A stretch of 64,000 bases of DNA from Cyrtodaria siliqua (lineage: Eukaryota; Mollusca; Bivalvia; Adapedonta; Hiatellidae), in the NCBI GenBank assembly GCA_037043455.1, contig JAWPHD010002630.1, positions 62,001-126,000 of the forward strand, written 5' to 3'. Under the pieces are notes generated by a model, which ran no database searches, was not told the origin of the DNA, and was given only the letters and a program-made list of their open reading frames with translations. Shown here piece by piece: positions 58,498 through 64,000 of the stretch. A program made the translations under genes and the position numbers. Positions within the stretch are counted from its first letter, which is position 1. Every line of letters starts with the position of its first letter.

Positions 58498-60459
58498 TGC
58501 AATACAAGACCCTGGAAGCTTCTGCAATACAAGACCCTGGAAGCTTCTGCAATACAAGACGCTGGACGCTACTGCAAAACAAGACCCTGGAAGCTTCTGC
58601 AATACAAGAACCTGGAAGTTTCAACAATACAATACCCTGGAAACTTCTGCAATACAAGACCATGAAAGCTTCTGCAATACGAGACCCTGGAAGATTCTGC
58701 AATACAAGACCCTGGAAGCTTCTGCAATACAAGACCCTGGAAGCTTCTGCAATACAAGACGCTGGACGCTACTGCAATACAAGACCCTGGAAGTTTCTGT
58801 AATACAAGACCCTGGAAGTTTCTTAATACAAGACCCTGGAAGCTTCTGAAATACAAGACCCTGGAAGCTTCTGCAATACAAGACCCTGGAAGCTTCTGCA
58901 ATACAAGACGCTGGACGCTACTGCAATACAAGACCCTGGAAGTTTCTGTAATACAAGACCGTGGAAGTTTCTGTAATACAATGCCCTGGAAGCTTCTGTA
59001 ATACAAGACCATGGAAGCTTCTGAAATACAATACCATAAAAGCTTCTGTAATAGATTAACCTGGAAGCTTCTGTAATACAAGACCCTGGAAGCTTCTGTA
59101 ATACATGACCCTGGATGCTTCTGGAATAGATGACCCTGGTAAACTTCTGTAAGACCCTGGAAGTTTCTGCATTACATGACCTGGAAGCTTCTGCAATACA
59201 AGACCATGGAAGCTTCTTCAATACAAGACATTGAAAGCTTCTGTAATACAAGACCCTTGAAACTTCTGTCATACAAGACCCTGAAAGCTTCTGCAATACA
59301 TGACCCTGGAAGCTTCTGTAATACAAGACCCTGGACGCTTCTACAATACAAGACGCTGGACGCTTCTGCAATACAAGACCTTGGAAGCTTTTGCAATTCA
59401 AGACCATGGAAGTTTCTGTAATACAAGACCCTGGAAGCTTCTGTTATACAAGACCCTTGAAACTTCTGTCATACAAGACCCTGGAGGCTTCTGCAATACA
59501 AGACTTTGGAAGTTTCTGTAATACAAAACCCTGGAAGCTTCTGTAATACAAGACCCTGGAAGCTTCTGCAATACAAGACCCTGGAAGCTTCTGCAATACA
59601 AGACCCTGGAAGCTGCTGCAGATCCTGGAAGCTTCTGCAATACAAGACGCTGGACGCTACTGCAATACAAGGCCCTGGATGTTTCTGTAATACAAGACCC
59701 TGGAAGTTTCTGTAATACAAGACTCTGGAAGCTTCTGTAATACAAGACCCTGGAAGCTTCTGAAATACAATACTATGAAAGCTTCTGTAATAGATTAACC
59801 TGGAAGCTTCTGTAATACAAGACCCTGGAAGCTTCTGTAATACATGACCCTGGATGCTTCTGGAATAGATGACCCTGGAAGCTTCTGTAATAGATGACCC
59901 AGGAAGCGAAGCTTCTGTAATACATGACCCTGGTAAACTTCTGTAAGACTCTGGAAGTTTCTGCATTACATGACCTGGAAGCTTCTGCAATACAAGACCA
60001 TGGAAGCTTCTTCAATACAAGACATTGAAAGCTTTTGCAATACAAGACCTTGGAAGCTTCTGCAATACAAGACCCTGGAAGCTTCTGCAATACAAGACCT
60101 TCGAAGTTTCTGTAATACAAGACCCTGGAAGCTTCTGTAAAACAAGACCCTTGAAACTTCTGTAATACAAGACTCTTGAAACTTCTGCAATACGAGACCT
60201 TCGAAGTTTCTGTAATACAAGACCCTGGAAGCTTCTGTAATACAAGACCCTTGAAACTTCTGCAATACAAGACCCTGGAGGCTTCTGCAATACAAGACTT
60301 TGGAAGTTTCTGTAATACAAAACCCTGGAAGCTTCTGTAATACAAGACCCTGGAATCATCTGTAATACAAGACCCTGGGAGCTTCTGTAATACAAGACCC
60401 TGGAATCATATGTAATACAAGACCCTGGGAGCTTCTGTAATACAAGACCCTGGAAGCTC

Positions 60460-60985
60460 ATCGGACGGGGACTTAAACCGGACGGTCCGGTGTATCTGAG
60501 CAAATTAAAAAAACGTAGGGATGTATTCGAGATTCTTTACTCCGAGCAAATATGTGCGATATTAAAAGCACGGTAGTTTTCCACGATTCCTATGAAGCCT
60601 TCCTCTCTCCACACGTAATCTAATAACGGCAGAACATTGTGTTGATTGTATTCGATTTGATTCTGTTTCCTTGACGTAAATTAAGTAGAAAGTGGGAACA
60701 ACGTATCGTCTGGGTGATAGACCTCGGGTGACCACCTCAAACTAGAATAATTAGTAACTAGTATTCTCTAGAAGATTTTATTTAAGCCCTGTATTAACAA
60801 TTTTTCTCACGCGCTGCCAAAATAGTCAATATATAATTCACGACTACTATGTAAATGCCATCTTCCTAGTAAGCCAATTGATGACATGGTTTCATGCGAA
60901 AAACATGGTCAATTCGAAACACCGAGTTGTTTGGTCCCACCCATCATGGACCTGGGAGACCTCTGACAAAAGTGTAGCAATCAGT
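60460..60985 (+). repeat. Right flank with interspersed repeat copy 2
   Basis: Unique-looking sequence after the array. From about 60615 it resembles the tract at 62310: TCTAATAACGGCAGAAC and TGTGTTGATTGTATTCGATT against TCTAATAACGTCAGAGT and TGTGTTGATTTAATTCGATT. At 60724 ACCTCGGGTGACCACCTCAA resembles the left flank of the arrays at 5380. No gene is visible. Confidence 0.5.
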
Positions 60986-60991
60986 TTAGAT

Positions 60992-61147
60992 AACAAACCC
61001 AGTCGATAGGATCCGTTAACAAACCCAGTCGATAGGATCCGTTAACAAACCCAGTCGATAGGATCCGTTAACAAACCCAGTCGATAGGATCCGTTAACAA
61101 ACCCAGTCGATAGGATCCGTTAACAAACTCAGTCGATAGGATCCGTA
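60992..61147 (+). repeat. 26-bp tandem repeat, six copies
   Basis: Six almost identical units containing AACAAACCCAGTCGATAGG and ATCCGTT, starting at 60992, 61018, 61044, 61070, 61096 and 61122. The last has one substitution (AACTCAG). Degenerate fragments with GGATCCGTAATA follow to about 61200. Confidence 0.95.
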
Positions 61148-61890
61148 ATATTATATACTAGTACAGGATCCGTAATAGATCCGTTATAGTATATAGTAGT
61201 ATACAGACTATAGTCTATATCTTCGAAATGTAGCGTTATTGAGCCTTTCAAAGGCATTGTTAAATTCAATGATGTAGAAGCGAGGCAAAGTCCATTCGCA
61301 ACGATTAAATAACCAAGGTCAGCAAGGTTACCAAATACAAAAATCGAATTATAAGGAAAGTGAAATTAAAGTAACATGAACAATTAAACATACACATTTT
61401 TATTCACACACGCCCTCCCCCACCTCCCCGCGCACCCACCTACCCACACCGCACCTTTCATATGTCAGTCGTAGTGTGTTCTTCAGCTCGTTTTTCTTGT
61501 CTTTTAAATAAAGTTGCAAGAACTTGTTTCGCAATCGATGTAAAATAAATATGTTTAAAAACAAATAAATAAATGCTGTCATTTAGAATAATTGAATACG
61601 CGTTTTGAATTTAAATTGGCAGTTATTTTCGTTTTAATACGAATACATTAAGCTGTTCATTGTACATATTTAATTCCGTAGCAAATATATGGTCTCCTTG
61701 GAAACGATTTTAGATGACACGCGCGAACATTAGCACAATTTAATAGAGTACATTTAAGAAATCCATAGTTATGTCTTTACTATCGCGGCCACGGTGGCAA
61801 AAAAATAAATAAAATAAAAATAAAACATTTCAGAGGATGAAAAAAATAGGATGCCTGTATGAAATTTAAACAATACACCGATGTACAGTT
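61148..61890. other. AT-rich intergenic DNA
   Basis: No gene is supported. A C-rich stretch at about 61410-61450 (CCCTCCCCCACCTCCCCGCG) stands out on the plus strand. The 60-codon ORF opposite it is low complexity and not credible. Confidence 0.55.
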
Positions 61891-61896
61891 CCGAAA

Positions 61897-61908
61897 TGCG
61901 CATGCGCA
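61897..61908 (+). promoter_or_regulatory. NRF1-type palindromic site
   Basis: TGCGCATGCGCA, a perfect match to the NRF1 binding consensus, stands 67 bp before the ATG of the zinc-finger exon. Such sites are typical of TATA-less animal promoters. The functional role is inferred. Confidence 0.5.
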
Positions 61909-61975
61909 TTATGAAAATCTATGCAGTTCTTGAAATGCGAGTAAAAATGCTAAGGAACTGCATGTCGAGCATACA

Positions 61976-62106
61976 ATGGCACTGACCTGTGCCGTAAAAA
62001 ATTGTTCTAATGGGACGTATTGGTTGAAAAAATGAAAAGATCAACTGTGCAGTGAATGTGGATGCCTTCACAAAGAAAAACACTGCAAAATTGATCCACC
62101 TTTCAG
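61976..62106 (+). pseudogene. First exon of a THAP-like zinc-finger gene, one in-frame stop
   Basis: The frame from the ATG at 61976 has the spacing of a divergent THAP-type zinc finger found in transposon-related animal genes: CAVKNCSNGTYWLKK near the start, then LCSECGCLHKEKHC and a DPPFR segment. Cysteines and histidines fall where zinc ligands are expected. The exon ends TTTCAG and is followed by GTAATT, a plausible splice donor. A TGA at codon 20 stands where a tryptophan is usual, so this copy is either dead or carries a base error. No second exon (the region with a PFP-type motif) could be found downstream in the window. The family assignment is from memory of the pattern. The opposite-strand ORF of 82 codons is a shadow. 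Confidence 0.5.
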
Positions 62107-62309
62107 GTAATTGTCTGGTATGCGTTAATGGATCTCGAAAACTGGGCATGTGGCACTGACTAATCAACCACGGTGTTGAGAAAATAAAATTATTATCGTA
62201 GAGTGTCTTTTACTTACTCGGTGGCTCGTTAAATTCAATAATATGTGCTTGAACAGCATGAACAGCATGAACAGCACGAAAGGCAAGTGTTCGTCGTCCG
62301 CAAGACAAG

Positions 62310-62540
62310 ATCAATCTAATAACGTCAGAGTAATGTGTTGATTTAATTCGATTTTACTTCCATTTGCTTGTCACAGGAGCATCTAAATAGATGGATTCCG
62401 TCTCTCTGCCAAGACAATTTATGACATAGTTCCGTTCCAGGGTTAATTATGAAGGTGCCTCAAAACACTGAGCAGATTGGTCACGCGGCTGAGAGAACGC
62501 AGGCCAAAGTGAACAAATAACCAGTTGTAAGTGATAATAA
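62310..62540 (+). repeat. Interspersed repeat copy 3
   Basis: Shares TCTAATAACG, TGTGTTGATT and ATTCGATTTTACTTCC-like segments with 60615-60700. It shares TTCCGTCTC and AAGACAA with 5410-5440. The family is unknown and the ends are not defined. Confidence 0.45.
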
Positions 62541-63090
62541 GTTTTAGAATGTACACTATATACTGATTTAAGGAAAAAATATATAAATCGCTATTTCTGG
62601 TTTAGGCCAAATATTCCGAAGTTCATTCAGTTAATAACATGTGAAAATGGAACAACTATAAGAAATCTACATATGTATATGAGAGGTTTAGACTATGAAA
62701 TTCTAGTATCTATAATAATTGATCACAGTATTACAAAATTACTTGTTAACCATTGTTTGCTACTAACACTCATAAGTATTAAAATCTGTTGATATTTAAA
62801 AAATACATGTGCTATCAAACCTGTTTTAGCGGTCGCATAAAAAGGATAGACACCTGTCTTAAGCAGACGTATATTTAATAGCTCTGCTATTATCTTAAAT
62901 TTAATTTAAGTTACATATATTATTATCTTAAATTTAATTGAAATTATATATATTTAGTGGCCACGGGCTTTTACCGGCCAATTATGAGCCTTCGCATGAG
63001 TGACTATTTGAGACAGGTTTGAGTGTAATAATTTTTTTATATATATGTGTGTATATATGTATGTGTATAAATTATGTGTATATATATATA
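62541..63090. other. AT-rich DNA with small repeats
   Basis: No gene is seen. TATTATCTTAAATTTAATT occurs at 62888 and again at 62921. TA/TG microsatellite runs lie at about 63036-63090. Confidence 0.55.
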
Positions 63091-63130
63091 TCTGTCCTTG
63101 GTAGTTCACAAATATTTCTCCCCATATATA
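63091..63130 (+). repeat. Extra direct copy of the inverted-repeat inner arm
   Basis: Forty bases starting TCTGTCCTTGGTAGTTCACA are repeated exactly at 63502-63541, where they form the inner end of the left arm of the large inverted repeat. Both copies run into TA-rich sequence. Confidence 0.85.
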
Positions 63131-63220
63131 ATTCTGCCTTGTGAACATGAATCTCTTACGAGATCCCAATTTCGAAAGTTGCCGTAGTGAGTTCAAATTC
63201 TCTCCCTTTATTATATATAC

Positions 63221-63534
63221 CTGAATTCACAGTATCCCCAGATCCGGCACCTTTCATTGTCACTGTCTCAATATAGCTGTGTGTGGTTGAACGCTTAAAT
63301 GTGGCCCACTCATATGAACTATAATTGTATGTATGTATGCGTCTATATGTTAATTGTGCCTTCAGACGAGTGTGTTATGATGTAGAGATACAGTTTATCA
63401 ACGTGTGTTGCAACTACCTTTTTTAAGGAGTGAATATATACGCTTGATTTCTGTGTATCTCGTCATAGCTAGGCGCCCTGCCGTAGTTCGTCCGAAGGTT
63501 GTCTGTCCTTGGTAGTTCACAAATATTTCTCCCC

Positions 63535-63565
<31 letters not shown>

Positions 63566-63869
63566 TTTGTGAACTACCAAGGACAGACAACCTTCGGACG
63601 AACTACGGCAGGGCGCCTAGCTATGACGAGATACACAGAAATCAAGCGTATGCATTCACTGCCTAAATAAGATAGCTGCAACACACGTTGATGAACAGTA
63701 TCTCTACCTCATAACAAACTCCTCTGGATGCACAATTAACATATAGACGCATACATACATACAATTATAGCTCATATGCGTGGGCCACATTTAAGCATTC
63801 AACCACACACAGCTATATTGAGACAGTGACAATGAAAGGTGCCGGATCTTGGGGATACTGTGCATTCAG
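63221..63869. repeat. Large inverted repeat with a TA centre
   Basis: The left arm 63221-63528 and right arm 63561-63869 are reverse complements over about 308 bp, separated by a 32-bp tract of mostly TA dinucleotides. The innermost 100 or so bases appear perfect (for example TTCGTCCGAAGG / CCTTCGGACGAA). Mismatches and small indels accumulate outward (ACTACCTTTTTTAAGG against CCTAAATAAGATAGCT). No ORF or transposase is present. It could be a foldback element, a pair of head-to-head mobile repeats, or a local inverted duplication. Confidence 0.88.
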
Positions 63870-64000
63870 TAAATACATTCTTGTATGCATGGCTTGACCC
63901 AAGCTCATTAAATGCAATACATTTTGTACTTATATACAAACAACGATTAATAGATAATTATGTCCAAAACTGGTCAACCGACCTTGAAACGAATAGAGTG
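63870..64000. other. End of window, nothing recognised
   Basis: 131 bp of AT-rich sequence with no feature that I can support. Confidence 0.5.

Larger units (their letters stand above)
43901..60459. repeat. 25-bp minisatellite, subfamily 2, second block
   Basis: Continuation of the array interrupted by the retrotransposon, about 660 units. Up to about 46 kb it is mostly of the TAGTACAAGAC type. Further right the CTGCAATACAAGACC type and an irregular unit with GGAAGCAAGACCATG become common (46.5, 48.4, 49.6, 53.0, 54.9, 56.2, 57.4 and 58.4 kb). Large blocks are duplicated (see findings). It contains no integrase shard that I could find, unlike the first block. It ends at GGAAGCTCATCGG. No gene is present. 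Confidence 0.94.

Noticed and set aside
18491..60459. CRISPR array
   Set aside because: The repeats are contiguous 25-bp units without unique spacers, in a eukaryotic context with no cas genes.
43797..60503. Further repetitive minus-strand ORFs and a few plus-strand ORFs of 60-145 codons
   Set aside because: They come from the same satellite, and the plus-strand ones depend on local unit variants. None has a non-repetitive segment.
61919..62167. 82-codon minus-strand ORF
   Set aside because: It is antisense to the zinc-finger exon, whose cysteine and histidine spacing and splice donor are on the plus strand.
62954..63580. Two minus-strand ORFs over TA microsatellites
   Set aside because: They include low-complexity tyrosine-isoleucine runs translated from TA repeats and overlap the inverted repeat.

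Overview
The window looks like a repeat-dominated, gene-poor piece of an invertebrate nuclear genome, most likely a bivalve mollusc. The organism call is an inference from four things: a tRNA-derived SINE resembling molluscan V-SINE families, a decayed Polinton/Maverick, a Ty3/Gypsy element with the integrase-first pol order, and very long minisatellites. No prokaryotic gene organisation is visible and I found no rRNA or tRNA gene.

Layout. 1-764 is AT-rich intergenic DNA. 765-3640 is a 43-bp minisatellite. 3641-5500 is AT-rich DNA ending in one copy of an interspersed repeat. 5505-8395 is a 27-bp minisatellite that passes directly into a 25-bp minisatellite (8396-10208); the two units are recognisably related. 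10214-18490 is a decayed Polinton. It begins with a foldback, then carries a minus-strand gene of unknown function. On the plus strand follow a packaging ATPase, a small protein, a fibre-like coiled-coil protein, a minor capsid candidate, an intact 133-aa basic protein and a major capsid protein with a SINE inserted in its first codons. Last come a protein VI-like hydrophobic protein, an adenain-type cysteine protease, a phospholipase A2 domain and the 5' part of a DDE integrase. Almost every gene is broken by stops or frameshifts. The integrase stops where a second 25-bp array begins (18491-36078).

That array contains seven extra copies of a 66-bp shard of the Polinton integrase. A young LTR retrotransposon (36079-43895, 5-bp target duplication ACAAG, LTRs nearly identical) is inserted in the array. 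Its single 1193-codon ORF encodes Gag, protease and integrase. It keeps only the edges of reverse transcriptase and RNase H, so it is an in-frame deletion derivative of a Gmr1-like element. The 25-bp array continues to about 60459 with higher-order duplications of about 1.0 and 6.4 kb.

The right flank (60460-64000) holds a 26-bp tandem repeat, two more copies of the interspersed repeat seen left of the arrays, a probable first exon of a THAP-like zinc-finger gene with an NRF1-type site upstream and one in-frame stop, and a 650-bp inverted repeat with a TA-repeat centre.

The dozens of long ORFs in the arrays are by-products of repeat units that lack stop codons and are not treated as genes. 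All family assignments rest on motif recognition by eye; no database search was possible.
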